A stretch of 64,000 nt of DNA from Solirubrobacter deserti (lineage in GTDB: Bacteria; Actinomycetota; Thermoleophilia; Solirubrobacterales; Solirubrobacteraceae): the NCBI RefSeq assembly GCF_003344625.1, contig NZ_QPKJ02000006.1, positions 248,001 through 312,000 of the forward strand, given 5' to 3'. The position numbers were made by a program, and so were the translations under genes. Below, one piece after another: positions 15,845 to 24,317 of the stretch (positions within the stretch are counted from its first letter, which is position 1; each line of letters starts with the position of its first letter). Below the pieces are notes generated by a model, which was given only the letters and a program-made list of their open reading frames with translations, was not told the DNA's origin and did no database searches.

Positions 15845-17256
15845 CGCTTCACCCTCACCGTCTTGGTCGCCGACGACGTGGTGCCGTCGGCGGCCTCGAC
15901 CGTGATCCGCAGCGTCGCCTTGACGGTCTTGCGCTGCTTGGCCACCTTGACCGTGAGCTTCGCGTCGCCGGCCTTGAGCAGCGTCTTGGACGCCTTGCCG
16001 ATCGTCTTCTTCTTGACGGTCAGCGTCGCCTTGACCTTGCACGGGCCCGCGCAGGGCACGGTCACGCTGAGCTTGCGGCCTTTGAGCTTGTGGCTGAACG
16101 CGGGCACCGGCTTCTCGGCCCCCGGGCCGCCCGGCTGCCCCGGCCCGGCCGGCCCGGAGCCCTGGACCGTCTCGCAGTTGGCGACGACGTCGACGGCGTC
16201 GACGATCGCCGTGTCCTGCCCGACGCCGCAGTCGACGTTGTCGACCTCACCGTCGCGGGCGTTGACGACGTCGTTGCCGAACGGGATCTTGCACGTGTAG
16301 GAGTACCAGCCACAGGTGGCGGTGGTGGCGTCGGCCTGGATCGTGTCCTGGCCCGGCCCGCCGGTCACCGTGTCGTTGCCGAAGCCGGCGTTGAGGAAGT
16401 CGTTGCCCGGGCCGCCGTCGAGCGTGTCCAGGTAGTCGCCGGCGACGAGCTTGTCGTTGCCGCCGTGGCCGAGCAGCGTCGAGTTGCCCTCGTCGATGTT
16501 CGCCCACACGCGCAGCTCGTCGTCGCCCGGGCTGCCCGCGAGCGTGCCGGAGACGCGCGATTCGATCTTCTCGACGTTGACGACGTTGTCGCCCTCGCCC
16601 GGGCGGCCGTCGTTGGCCGCGCCGTCCATGCTGACGGCGATCGGCGGGTTGTAGTCCTTGTCCGGGATCTGCCAGTCGTCCACGAGGTCGAGGCCGGCGC
16701 CGCCGTCGACGTAGTCGGCCGCCGGGTCCTTGTAGGTGTCGGGCGAGAGCGTGTCGTTGCCGTCGCCCGCCTCGATGTGGTCGCCGCCGGCGGCGCCGTT
16801 GATCTCGTCGTCGCCCGCGCCGCCGCGCAGCGTGTCGTTCGCCTCCCAGCCCTTGAGGATGTCGTTGCCGCCACCGCCGTCGAGCGTCACCGACGTGCCG
16901 CCGCCGTAGGTCTGCAGCTGGTCCTTGCCCTCGCCGCCGAGGACCTCGACCGGGAGGTTGGCCGGGTAGTCCGAGAACGAGTTCCAGTCGTCGCCGTCGC
17001 CGAGCTCGAGCCGGACGCGACCGGGCATCGGACAGCGGGCGGTGTAGTCGTAGGTGCAGTTCGCCGGGAGGGTCAGGCCCTCCTCGAAGATGGTGAGCTG
17101 CCCGTTCTCGGCGCCGAGCATCGGCGAGTCGCGGACACCCGGGTCGGCGCGGTAGACGAGCGTGTCGCCTTCGTAGGAGATCGTCGCAGCCTGCGCCGCC
17201 GCCGGGGCCAGAAGGGCCACGACGGTCGCCGCGAGCAGGGGGAGGGTCGACTTCAT
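15841..17256 (-). CDS. Secreted calcium-binding repeat (RTX-like) protein
   Basis: The product is 471 aa. A Sec signal peptide (MKSTLPLLAATVVALLAPAA, cleavage near AQA) is followed by many nonapeptide-like Ca2+-binding repeats of the GGxGxDxL type (LDGGGGNDIL, LRGGAGDDEI, LLGHGGNDKL, LDGGPGNDFL, VTGGPGQDTI). After a Gly/Pro linker comes a Lys/Thr-rich beta domain of about 100 residues (KLKGRKLSVTVPCAGPCKVK). Such proteins fold on meeting extracellular calcium; the signal peptide implies Sec export rather than type I secretion. There is no hydrolase domain, so a surface or adhesion role is likely. ATG 17256 is chosen because the signal peptide starts there. Confidence 0.85.
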   Translation of the reverse strand: MKSTLPLLAATVVALLAPAAAQAATISYEGDTLVYRADPGVRDSPMLGAENGQLTIFEEGLTLPANCTYDYTARCPMPGRVRLELGDGDDWNSFSDYPANLPVEVLGGEGKDQLQTYGGGTSVTLDGGGGNDILKGWEANDTLRGGAGDDEINGAAGGDHIEAGDGNDTLSPDTYKDPAADYVDGGAGLDLVDDWQIPDKDYNPPIAVSMDGAANDGRPGEGDNVVNVEKIESRVSGTLAGSPGDDELRVWANIDEGNSTLLGHGGNDKLVAGDYLDTLDGGPGNDFLNAGFGNDTVTGGPGQDTIQADATTATCGWYSYTCKIPFGNDVVNARDGEVDNVDCGVGQDTAIVDAVDVVANCETVQGSGPAGPGQPGGPGAEKPVPAFSHKLKGRKLSVTVPCAGPCKVKATLTVKKKTIGKASKTLLKAGDAKLTVKVAKQRKTVKATLRITVEAADGTTSSATKTVRVKR

Positions 17257-17364
17257 ACCGACGATGGTCCGCGACCGCACCGCTGCGCACATCAGGGATC
17301 CCCCTAAAGGTGTACGTCAACGCTGCCAAGAGCGCTCGGGTGCCGGCGCAGTAAGTTGCGGGGC

Positions 17365-18123
17365 ATGACCCCGATGAAGGCCCGTCTGGCGGCGGGCGAG
17401 ACGCTCTTCGGCACGTTCCTGACGCTCGGCAGCCCGTTCGCTGCCGAGTCGTTGGGACTGCTCGGCTGGGATTGGCTGCTCGTGGACCTCGAGCACGGCG
17501 GCGGCGACGAGTCCCAGCTCGTCGGCCAGCTGATGGGCTGCTCGTCCGCCGGTGTGCACGCGCTGGCGCGCGTGGAGTCCGACGTGCGCGGGCGCACCGC
17601 GCGGGCGCTCGACCTGGGCGTCGAGGGCGTGATGTGCCCGCAGGTGAACTCGGTCGAGCAGGCCGAACGCTGGGCTTCGGTGCTGCACTATGGCCCGCCC
17701 GGCACGCGCGGGATCGCCTTCTTTCACCGCGGCGCGCGCTACGGCACCGACCCGCAGCCGATCGAGACGGCCCGCGAGCGGGTGTGCGGGATCGCGCAGA
17801 TCGAGTCGCCGGAGGCGGTCGAGGCCGTGGAGGAGATCGCGGCCGTGGAGGGCGTCGACGTGCTGTTCGTCGGCCCGTCCGACCTCTCGTACTCGATGGG
17901 GATGTTCCGCCAGTTCGAGGAGCCGGCGTTCCGGGACGCGATCGCGCGCGTGAACGAGGCGGCCCGCGCGGCGGGCAAGGCGACCGGGATCTTCCTCACC
18001 GACGTGGCGCAGGTCCCGGCCGCGCTCGCCGACGGCTTCCGGATGATCGGGATCGGCTCCGACGGCGGCTACATGATGAAGGCGGCGGGCGACACGCTCG
18101 CTCAGGCCAGGCGCGCGCGCTGA
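17365..18123 (+). CDS. HpcH/HpaI-family aldolase
   Basis: The product is about 252 aa with the class II aldolase TIM-barrel signatures: DWLLVDLEHGG, RVESDVRGRTARALDLGVEG, metal-ligand Glu in AQIESPEAV, and LFVGPSDLSYSMG. Members cleave 2-keto-3-deoxy or 4-hydroxy-2-oxo acids into pyruvate and an aldehyde with a divalent metal. ATG 17365 is chosen over TTG 17356 because TAAGTT (17352-17357) lies 7 nt upstream. It converges with a PucR-type regulator gene (22-nt overlap), which may regulate it. Confidence 0.88.
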   Translation: MTPMKARLAAGETLFGTFLTLGSPFAAESLGLLGWDWLLVDLEHGGGDESQLVGQLMGCSSAGVHALARVESDVRGRTARALDLGVEGVMCPQVNSVEQAERWASVLHYGPPGTRGIAFFHRGARYGTDPQPIETARERVCGIAQIESPEAVEAVEEIAAVEGVDVLFVGPSDLSYSMGMFRQFEEPAFRDAIARVNEAARAAGKATGIFLTDVAQVPAALADGFRMIGIGSDGGYMMKAAGDTLAQARRAR

Positions 18124-19208
18124 AGCGCCCACCAGACCTCGACCAGCGTCTCGGTCTCGCGCAGTGAGCGGCCCGTGGCCTGCTCGAAGCGCCCGAGCCG
18201 GTGGCGCACCGTGTTGACGTGCACGCCGAGCTCGCGGGCGGTGAGCTCGGCGTTGGCGTCGTTGTCGAGGAAGCGCGCGACGGTCTCGACGATCACCGGC
18301 GCGGCGCTGAACGGCTCGAGGTAGCGGCGGCGCAGGATCTCGCCCACCTGCTCGTCGGCGAGCACGGCGGGGCGCAGACCGAGGCCTTCGAGGTCGAAGA
18401 CGCCATCGGCGCCGAGCGCGAGTCCGACTTCCAGCGCGCGGTGGGCGCGCTCGAACGCGCGTCGGAAGTCCTGCGGTGCGGCGGGTGCGGAGACGCCGAT
18501 CGGCACCGGCGCCGGCGCCTCGGGCAACCGGGTGAGCAGCGCACACAGCTCGCCGTCGATGCGGGCCCCGAGGCCCCCGACGTGGACGGGCGGACGGTCG
18601 AGGCCGAGATGGCGTTCGAGCGCGGCGAAGTCGGCCGGGCGGGCGACGGCCGCGCGGTAGGCGGCGTGCGGGTCCAGGCCGGCGGCGCTGAACGCGGCGC
18701 GCAGCTCCGCCGGCGCGGCGGCGCCGGTCATCGCCCGCCGGAGCAGGCTCGCGCGGACGTGCTCCTGCTCGCGGGCGAGGCTCAGCTCCGCGTCCCGGTG
18801 GCCGTCCGCGGCGGCGAGCATCGCGAAGTCGACCCAGCGGACCTCGAGCTCCAGGAACTCGCGCAGCAGCGCGTCGCGGCCGGGGGCTTCCGGGACGAGG
18901 CTCGCCGCGAGCTGGTAGAGGCGTTCCTGCCCGACCCGCCAGGCGGCGAGCATGTCGCTGACCGCGACGCGCTGGCGCGCCCGGGTGCCCCCGGCGCTGC
19001 GGAAGATCGTGGTGGCGTCGGCCGGTTGCGGAGGCCGCCGCAACCGCAGGCCGGCGAGGATCTCGACGTGGTTCGCGCGGACCGCGAGGCGCATCGAGTC
19101 GACGGGGACCTCGGCGTACGAGCGCAACGCACGCATGTGCTCGACCGTGCGCTCCACGCTTGCCGCCTGCTCGCGCTCGAGGGCATCGAGCAGTCCGTCC
19201 CAGTCCAT
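18102..19208 (-). CDS. PucR/CdaR-family transcriptional regulator
   Basis: The product is 368 aa. The C-terminus has the PucR-type helix-turn-helix (FLDNDANAELTARELGVHVN, then TVRHRLGRFEQATGR), the middle a GGDEF-like CdaR domain, and the N-terminus a helical sensor-like domain. PucR proteins typically activate catabolic genes for purines, amines or sugar acids. TAGGCT on this strand (19223-19218) is 9 nt before ATG 19208. Neighbours are an HpcH aldolase (convergent) and an alpha/beta hydrolase (divergent), both plausible targets. Confidence 0.88.
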   Translation of the reverse strand: MDWDGLLDALEREQAASVERTVEHMRALRSYAEVPVDSMRLAVRANHVEILAGLRLRRPPQPADATTIFRSAGGTRARQRVAVSDMLAAWRVGQERLYQLAASLVPEAPGRDALLREFLELEVRWVDFAMLAAADGHRDAELSLAREQEHVRASLLRRAMTGAAAPAELRAAFSAAGLDPHAAYRAAVARPADFAALERHLGLDRPPVHVGGLGARIDGELCALLTRLPEAPAPVPIGVSAPAAPQDFRRAFERAHRALEVGLALGADGVFDLEGLGLRPAVLADEQVGEILRRRYLEPFSAAPVIVETVARFLDNDANAELTARELGVHVNTVRHRLGRFEQATGRSLRETETLVEVWWALQRARLA

Positions 19209-19293
19209 GGGTGGGCGAGCCTACAACGCCGCCCACGCGGCGTTGGCCGTTTGTCCAATGCGGCGCTCACGGACGCGCGGGAGGATGCCGGCC

Positions 19294-20115
19294 ATGAGCA
19301 CGCCTGTTGTCTTCATCCATGGACTGTGGTTGCTGGAGTCCAGCTGGGACCGCTGGGCCGAGTTCTTCGCCGAGCGCGGGTACGAGCCCGTGCAGCCAGG
19401 GTGGCCGGATGACCCGGAGACCGTCGAGGAGGCCAACGCGCACCCGGAGGTGTTCGCCGGCAAGACGGTCGGGCAGGTCGCCGATCACTTCGCCGACGTG
19501 ATCGCGGGACTGGACTCCAAGCCGGTCGTGATCGGGCACTCGTTCGGCGGGCTGCTGGCGCAGATCCTCGCCGGGCGCGGGCTCTCGCGCGCGACGGTGG
19601 CGTTGTCCCCGGCGCCGTTCCGCGGCGTGCTGCCGCTCCCGATCTCGTCGCTGCGCTCCGCCGCGCCGGTACTGACGAACCCGCTCAACCGCCACCGCGC
19701 CGTGCCGCTGACGTTCGACCAGTTCCGGTACGCGTTCGCCAACGCGGTCTCGCTCGAGGAGGCGAAGGAGCTCTATGAGACCTACGCGGTGCCGGCGCCG
19801 GGCGCGCCGTTGTTCCAGGCCGCCACGGCGAACCTGAACCCGTGGACCGAGGTCAAGGTGGACACGGACAACCCCGAGCGCGGGCCGCTGCTGATCATCT
19901 CCGGCGCCAAGGACCACACCGTGCCGTGGGCGCTGTCCAACGCCGCCTACAAGCAGCAGCAGGACAACCCGGGCATCACCGAGATCGTGTCCGTGGAGCG
20001 CGGGCACGCGCTCACGATCGACAGCGGCTGGCGGGAGGTCGCCGAGACCGCGCTCGCCTTCGTCGACCGCGCGCTGGGCAGGTCGGATGAGGGGATGTCC
20101 CCTGCTTCCAACTAG
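19294..20115 (+). CDS. Alpha/beta-fold hydrolase
   Basis: The product is about 273 aa with the oxyanion region VVFIHGLWL, nucleophile elbow GHSFGG (Ser), acid region SGAKDHTVPW and catalytic His in RGHAL, so the triad is complete. It is a serine hydrolase, esterase or lipase-like, with unknown substrate. A GGGAGG touches the upstream ATG (19285) but is 9-10 nt before ATG 19294, so the latter is the better start. Its end overlaps a convergent small gene by 4 nt. Confidence 0.87.
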   Translation: MSTPVVFIHGLWLLESSWDRWAEFFAERGYEPVQPGWPDDPETVEEANAHPEVFAGKTVGQVADHFADVIAGLDSKPVVIGHSFGGLLAQILAGRGLSRATVALSPAPFRGVLPLPISSLRSAAPVLTNPLNRHRAVPLTFDQFRYAFANAVSLEEAKELYETYAVPAPGAPLFQAATANLNPWTEVKVDTDNPERGPLLIISGAKDHTVPWALSNAAYKQQQDNPGITEIVSVERGHALTIDSGWREVAETALAFVDRALGRSDEGMSPASN

Positions 20116-20546
20116 AAAGGCTTCGGTGCCGGCGGGGTGAGCGCGGCGCGCATCGCGTCGGCGCACAGGTCGGCCAGCGGCCACAGCAGCGCGCGAGCGG
20201 ACGGGAGCGCCTTGCGATCGTCCTCGCGGGCCCACTCGGCCTCGTCGCGGGACTCGACGAAGTGCGTGAGCGCGTGCCGCCAGGCGTTCAGCCGGCTCGG
20301 GCGCATGACGAGCGTGCGCATGCCCTGCTGGCGCTGGTGGTCGCCGAGCTCGTCGGCGAGCGCCGTCATCTCGCGGAACTCGAGGACGTCGTCGGTGGTC
20401 ATCTCGGCGTTGCGGAAGCGCTCCGTCGTGATGATCTGGACCGCGTGGGCGGAGGCGGCGATCTCTTCCTCGCCGAGGTCGAACACGGCCAGCACGACGG
20501 CCTCACCGTCAAGGCCAGGCGTGATGTCGATGTGGGCGTGTTCCAT
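20112..20546 (-). CDS. Conserved hypothetical protein (soluble, helical C-terminus)
   Basis: The product is 144 aa with no signal peptide or membrane helix. The N-terminal third is acidic beta-rich (HIDITPGLDGEAVVLAVFDL), the rest helical with many charged residues. TAACGT (20558-20553 on this strand) stands 6 nt before ATG 20546, a good leaderless promoter. I do not recognise the family. Confidence 0.7.
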   Translation of the reverse strand: MEHAHIDITPGLDGEAVVLAVFDLGEEEIAASAHAVQIITTERFRNAEMTTDDVLEFREMTALADELGDHQRQQGMRTLVMRPSRLNAWRHALTHFVESRDEAEWAREDDRKALPSARALLWPLADLCADAMRAALTPPAPKPF

Positions 20547-20588
20547 GTGTGAACGTTATCGGCAGTGGACCCTGCGGTCCTTTAGTTC

Positions 20589-20618
20589 TACCCGAGTGGG
20601 GAGGGGCGGTACCCGAGT
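20589..20618. promoter_or_regulatory. Direct repeat TACCCGAGT, 21-bp period, upstream of GFA gene
   Basis: TACCCGAGT occurs at 20589-20597 and again at 20610-20618, exactly 21 bp apart. The second copy runs into the TAGGCT -10 hexamer (20618-20623), which is 7 nt before ATG 20631. This is the spacing of a dimeric or tandem regulator bound over the -35 region; the regulator is unknown. Confidence 0.45.
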
Positions 20619-20630
20619 AGGCTCCGCTGC

Positions 20631-21056
20631 ATGCCTTCGCCCGAAGCACCTCTGCAGGGCTCTTGCGCGTGCGGAGCCGTCCAGTTCCAGGTTACGAAGG
20701 ACTTCGTCTCGGCCGGGTACTGCCATTGCACGCGCTGTCAACGACGGGCGGGGACGCCCTGGTCGTTCAACGCGATCCTGCCGGACGGGCATGGCCTGAG
20801 CATTCTTTCTGGTGCGTCGGACGTGTCCGTGTGGCGACCGCCGACCGGGCTGCCCAAGACGTTCTGCTCGACCTGCGGCGGACACCTGTGGTCGGGGGAG
20901 CCCGGAACCGACGGCGTCGTCGGCGTGCGCATGGGCGTGCTGCACGGCGATCCGGGGATCCAGCCGTCGTGGCGCCAGTGGCTGTCCTCGGCGCCGGACT
21001 GGGCGCCGATCCCGGACGACGGGCTGCCGCGCTTCTCCGAAGCCCGTGTAACCTGA
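20631..21056 (+). CDS. GFA (CENP-V/Mss4-like) zinc-binding protein
   Basis: The product is 141 aa of the GFA family (glutathione-dependent formaldehyde-activating-like). Zinc ligands are seen as CACG near residue 12, CHCTRCQ near residue 33 and FCSTCGGHLW near residue 82. Despite the family name the function of most members is unknown. It is transcribed from a TAGGCT hexamer 7 nt before the ATG, preceded by 21-bp-spaced direct repeats. Confidence 0.88.
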   Translation: MPSPEAPLQGSCACGAVQFQVTKDFVSAGYCHCTRCQRRAGTPWSFNAILPDGHGLSILSGASDVSVWRPPTGLPKTFCSTCGGHLWSGEPGTDGVVGVRMGVLHGDPGIQPSWRQWLSSAPDWAPIPDDGLPRFSEARVT

Positions 21057-21063
21057 TCGGAAT

Positions 21064-21492
21064 ATGGATGAACAGCTCGCCTGGTACATCGGCGGGCCGG
21101 TGCTCGGGTTGTGCGTGGTCGCGCTGCGCTGGCTGCTCAACGAGCGGCTGGGAGCGACCCGGGCGTGGGCCGACGCCGTCGCGCTGCGCTTCGGCGGCGT
21201 GCACGCGTGGCTGCTGCTCGGGCTGATCGCCGGCGGTGTCGTGTTCGGGCTGGCCGGCGCGCCGGTGGACGGCTACGGCTGGCTGACGGACACGTTCACG
21301 GCCTGGGTGGTCGTCCCGATCCTCGTCGCCAGCGGCGTGCTGATCGGCTACGGCGCGCGGCTGGCCGGCGGGTGCACGTCGGGCAACGGGTTGAGCGGGA
21401 ACGCGGCGCTCTCCCCCGCCGCGCTGGTCGCGACCGGGACGTTCTTCGGCACCGCGATCGTCGTCAGCTTCGCGATCGAGGCGTTGCTTTGA
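21064..21492 (+). CDS. YeeE/YedE-family transporter, N-terminal half
   Basis: The product is 142 aa with four hydrophobic segments and the conserved Cys motif GYGARLAGGCTSGNGLSG of YeeE/YedE (TsuA-like) proteins, which take up thiosulfate or other sulfur species. The family often occurs as two half-size proteins; the second half is encoded next, overlapping by TTGA. TAACCT (21049-21054) lies 9 nt before ATG 21064. Confidence 0.85.
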   Translation: MDEQLAWYIGGPVLGLCVVALRWLLNERLGATRAWADAVALRFGGVHAWLLLGLIAGGVVFGLAGAPVDGYGWLTDTFTAWVVVPILVASGVLIGYGARLAGGCTSGNGLSGNAALSPAALVATGTFFGTAIVVSFAIEALL

Positions 21493-21902
21493 AGCGGCTC
21501 GCGGCGTTCGTGGTGGGTGCCGTCTTCGGCCTGACGCTGAGCTGGTCGGGCATGACGAACCCGGACGTGCTGCGCGACGGGCTGCTGTTCCGCGACGCGT
21601 ACCTGATGCTGTTCTTCGCCTCCGCCCTGGGCACGGCCTTCGTCGGGCTGCGCGTGTTGAAGCTGCTGCAGGCGCGTGCGCTGCTGACGGGCGAGCCGGT
21701 GGCGTGGTCGACGGTGCGGCCGGAGAAGCGCCACGTGGTCGGCAGCGTGCTGTTCGGCGTCGGCTGGGCGGTCGCCGACGTGTGCCCGGGTCCGATCGCG
21801 GCCCAGCTCGGCCAGGGCATCCCGTGGGCGCTCGCGACGCTGGCCGGCCTGGTGCTGGGGTTCGCCCTGTTCAGCCGCCGTAGCGCCGCAGTCGCGGGTT
21901 AG
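21489..21902 (+). CDS. YeeE/YedE-family transporter, C-terminal half (DUF6691-like)
   Basis: The product is 137 aa with four hydrophobic helices, the motif LSWSGMTNPDVLRDG and the Cys motif GWAVADVCPGP, matching the second half of split YedE transporters. It starts with TTG 21489, whose last two bases are part of the TGA of the first half, so the two are translated together, probably as a heterodimer for sulfur-compound import. Its 3' end overlaps a convergent lipoprotein gene by 32 nt. Confidence 0.83.
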   Translation: MKRLAAFVVGAVFGLTLSWSGMTNPDVLRDGLLFRDAYLMLFFASALGTAFVGLRVLKLLQARALLTGEPVAWSTVRPEKRHVVGSVLFGVGWAVADVCPGPIAAQLGQGIPWALATLAGLVLGFALFSRRSAAVAG

Positions 21903-22734
21903 CGCCCTCGGGGATCGTGTAGAAGGCGCGGCCGTCACGGCTCAACGCGAGCGTCTCGCCCTGGCCTTCGCCGGCCAGCTGCGCGTCCACGACGCACGGC
22001 TTGCGCTTGAACGCCTCGGCCAGCGACTCGCCGCGGTCACGCTCCCACACCCACGCGCTGCCGTAGCTGCGCAGGACGATCGTGCGCCCGTCCGCCGAGA
22101 TGTCCCCGGCGGTGACCGCCTGCCCGAGCCCGAGGTCGAGCTGCGCGACCTTGCGCAGCTGGCCCGACCGGCGCGCGGTGTAGACGCCCGCGCTGCCGCC
22201 GAAGTCCTTGGTCACGATCGCGAGCTGCCCGGTGCGCGGGTCCACGAGCAGCGCCTCCGCGTCGTGCGCGCCGTCCGTGTACGCGAGGTTGATCCTGGTC
22301 GCCGGCCCGTCCGGCAGCGGGAACTGATAGACCTGCAGGTCGGGCCGCTGCCCGAGGTTGTCGCCGATGTCGCCCACGAACAACGTGTTGCCGCGGATCG
22401 CGATGTCCTCCCAGTCGTACGCGTTCGCGCCGGGAAGCGCGACCTCGCGCAGGAACGCGCCGTCGCGGTCGAGCTCGAACACGCGCGCCGAGTCGCCCGA
22501 GTCGTTGTGCGCCCAGAACGTGCCCGTGCGCGTGCGCACGAGCCCGGACAGCTCGGCGACCGCCGGGTTCCGGACCCGCCCGAGCACCGTGGCGGGCGCA
22601 GCCTCGCACAACGGCGCGACGGGCGCGGACTCGGCCGTCGGCGTGAGCGTCGGCGTCGGGGTGGGCGCGGACGCGCCCGTGCCGCCACACCCGGCGACGA
22701 GAACGGCAGCCGCCGCGGCGAGACGCTCAATCAC
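21871..22734 (-). CDS. Secreted lipoprotein with beta-propeller-like domain
   Basis: The product is 287 aa. A lipoprotein signal (LAAAAAVLVAGC) is followed by a Thr/Pro repeat linker (TPTPTPTLTPT) and a domain with repeated strand motifs (GTFWAHNDSGDSARVFELD, YDWEDIAIRGNTLFVGDIGD) that resembles SdiA-regulated/phytase-like propellers. It is probably anchored to the outer leaflet of the membrane; the ligand is unknown. GTG 22734 is supported by TAGCCT on this strand (22747-22742), 7 nt upstream. Confidence 0.8.
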   Translation of the reverse strand: MIERLAAAAAVLVAGCGGTGASAPTPTPTLTPTAESAPVAPLCEAAPATVLGRVRNPAVAELSGLVRTRTGTFWAHNDSGDSARVFELDRDGAFLREVALPGANAYDWEDIAIRGNTLFVGDIGDNLGQRPDLQVYQFPLPDGPATRINLAYTDGAHDAEALLVDPRTGQLAIVTKDFGGSAGVYTARRSGQLRKVAQLDLGLGQAVTAGDISADGRTIVLRSYGSAWVWERDRGESLAEAFKRKPCVVDAQLAGEGQGETLALSRDGRAFYTIPEGANPRLRRYGG

Positions 22735-22755
22735 GCCCCCGAGGCTAGCCGCGGG

Positions 22756-23655
22756 TCAGCCCGCCCCGACGCCCTGCGGCGGCGCCGGAAGGCCGCGGCG
22801 CGCGCCCTCGGCCACGAACTCGGCGAGCGTGGTCGCGCCGCCCGCGCCGGTCGGCACGCGCACGGACAGGGCGGCGTAGAGCGCGGCCCAGCGCAGCGTG
22901 TCGTCGACGCTCATGCCGACGGCCTCGCCCCACGCCCAGGCGGCGACGTAGAGGTCGCCGGCACCGGTGGTGTCCACCGAGTGGCCCACGTCGAAGCCTT
23001 CGACGGACGCGGCGCGGCCCTCGATCGAGGCCACGGCGCCGTCCGCGCCGAGCGAGACCACGACGAGCGGGACGCGCGCGCCGATCATCGCGGCGGCCTC
23101 CGCGGCCGTCTCCGCGCCGGTCAGCACCAGCGCCTCGCGCTGCTCGATGAACAGGCCGCGGACCTTGGAGACGCCGCCCGGGAGCCGGCCGGCGAAGGCG
23201 CGGGCGTCGTCGTCGCCGACGCTCACGTACGCCCGCGCGCCGTAGGGGACGACGTCCAGCTGGCTGAGGCCGACGATCACGGCGCCCGGGGACAGCGCGG
23301 CGATGTCGGCGGCGCGGGCGCGCACGCCCGGGTCGTAGGTGACCATCGCGCGCTCCTGGCCGATCGGCATCACGGCCGTGACCGGCGTGCGCGGGCAGCG
23401 CCGGCCGACGAGCTGGACGCCCTCGCGCTCGATCATCGGGCCGATCAGGTCGCCGGCCTCGTCGTCGCCCAGCGGCGCGGCGAGCGCCGTGGAGAGCCCG
23501 AGGCGCGCGGCGCCGATCGCGGTGATGGCCCCGCCGCCGGGTGTGCGCACGAGGTCGCCCGCGAAGCGCTCCTCCCCGAGTGCGGGCAGCCCTTCGAGAC
23601 CCACGAAGGTGATGTCCAGGAAGGCCGGGACCGCTACGACGACATCGACGCTCAT
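22756..23655 (-). CDS. PfkB-family carbohydrate kinase
   Basis: The product is 299 aa. It has the PfkB N-terminal glycine motif (TPGGGAITAIGAARLGLST) and the C-terminal signature with catalytic Asp (VDTTGAGDLYVAAWAWG). Such kinases phosphorylate sugars or nucleosides such as ribose, fructose or adenosine; the substrate cannot be told from sequence. A short inverted repeat (AAGAG ... CTCTT) lies just before ATG 23655. It may share an operon with the helical protein gene upstream (16-nt gap). Confidence 0.87.
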   Translation of the reverse strand: MSVDVVVAVPAFLDITFVGLEGLPALGEERFAGDLVRTPGGGAITAIGAARLGLSTALAAPLGDDEAGDLIGPMIEREGVQLVGRRCPRTPVTAVMPIGQERAMVTYDPGVRARAADIAALSPGAVIVGLSQLDVVPYGARAYVSVGDDDARAFAGRLPGGVSKVRGLFIEQREALVLTGAETAAEAAAMIGARVPLVVVSLGADGAVASIEGRAASVEGFDVGHSVDTTGAGDLYVAAWAWGEAVGMSVDDTLRWAALYAALSVRVPTGAGGATTLAEFVAEGARRGLPAPPQGVGAG

Positions 23656-23671
23656 AAGAGCGCGAACTCTT

Positions 23672-24259
23672 TCAGGTTGCGCGGCGTCGAGCCAACCGAC
23701 CGAGCGGCGACTGGTCGAGCGCCTCCCCCACGGTGCCCAAGGCGACACCGAGCTTGGCGCCCGCGCGTCCGAGCGCGCCGTCCTCCGCCGGCTCGATCGC
23801 CCGGTCCGGGTCCTGCGCCAGGGCCGCCGCGGCCGCCCGGCCACGGTCTTCGAGCGCGCGCAGCCGGTGCTCCCATCCGAGGTGCCACGCCTCCAGCTCG
23901 ACGTCGCCGCGCGTGCGCGCCAGCCCGGCCAGATAGCCGAGCAGCGTCACCACGTGCTGGATGTCCAGCAGCGCCGACCGCAGCGCCTGGTTGCGCTCGA
24001 GCAGCACGTCGGCCAGCCGCCGCACACCCGCGAGCCCGGCGCCGCCGCCCTGCGCCGCCGGCCGGCCGCTGAGATCCACCCGCGCCTCGAGCTGGCGCAG
24101 CAGCTCGTCCGCGGCCGCGGCGCCGTCGCCCAGCACGGGCTCGTCGAGCCGGCGCTCCAGCTTCGCCCAATGGGTGCGCACCTGGCTCGCGGTCGCGTGC
24201 AGCTCGCGCAGCGCACGGTGCTCGGCCGGGAACAGGCCTTGCTCGGTCAGCTCGGGCAT
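23672..24259 (-). CDS. Hypothetical helical protein
   Basis: The product is 195 aa, nearly all predicted helix with many Ala, Arg, Glu and Leu, no signal peptide and no membrane segment. It may form a helical bundle (HRALRELHATASQVRTHWAK, ALRSALLDIQHVVTLLGYL). TAGGTT on this strand (24272-24267) lies 7 nt before ATG 24259. It is followed after 16 nt by the PfkB kinase gene and probably co-transcribed. The family is not recognised. Confidence 0.7.
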   Translation of the reverse strand: MPELTEQGLFPAEHRALRELHATASQVRTHWAKLERRLDEPVLGDGAAAADELLRQLEARVDLSGRPAAQGGGAGLAGVRRLADVLLERNQALRSALLDIQHVVTLLGYLAGLARTRGDVELEAWHLGWEHRLRALEDRGRAAAAALAQDPDRAIEPAEDGALGRAGAKLGVALGTVGEALDQSPLGRLARRRAT

Positions 24260-24284
24260 GTCGGCGAACCTACCCGCGGCCCCT

Positions 24285-24317
24285 TTTCCTAAAGAGGGAC
24301 TGTCCCTCTTTAGGAAA
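24285..24317. terminator. Perfect 15-bp stem hairpin (bidirectional terminator or REP-like element)
   Basis: TTTCCTAAAGAGGGA, loop CTG, TCCCTCTTTAGGAAA form a perfect hairpin with an A/T-rich foot, very unlike the surrounding GC-rich DNA. The right arm contains the TAA stop of the aminotransferase gene, and the element sits 26 bp before the start of the next minus-strand gene. It probably terminates the XRE/aminotransferase operon; the perfect symmetry and T-run at the foot fit an intrinsic terminator. A dispersed REP-type repeat is the alternative. Confidence 0.65.

Noticed and set aside
16300..17000. Regular repeats on the minus strand, first suspected as a CRISPR array
   Set aside because: They are protein-level Gly/Asp repeats of the calcium-binding gene with varying bases, not identical DNA repeats with spacers.
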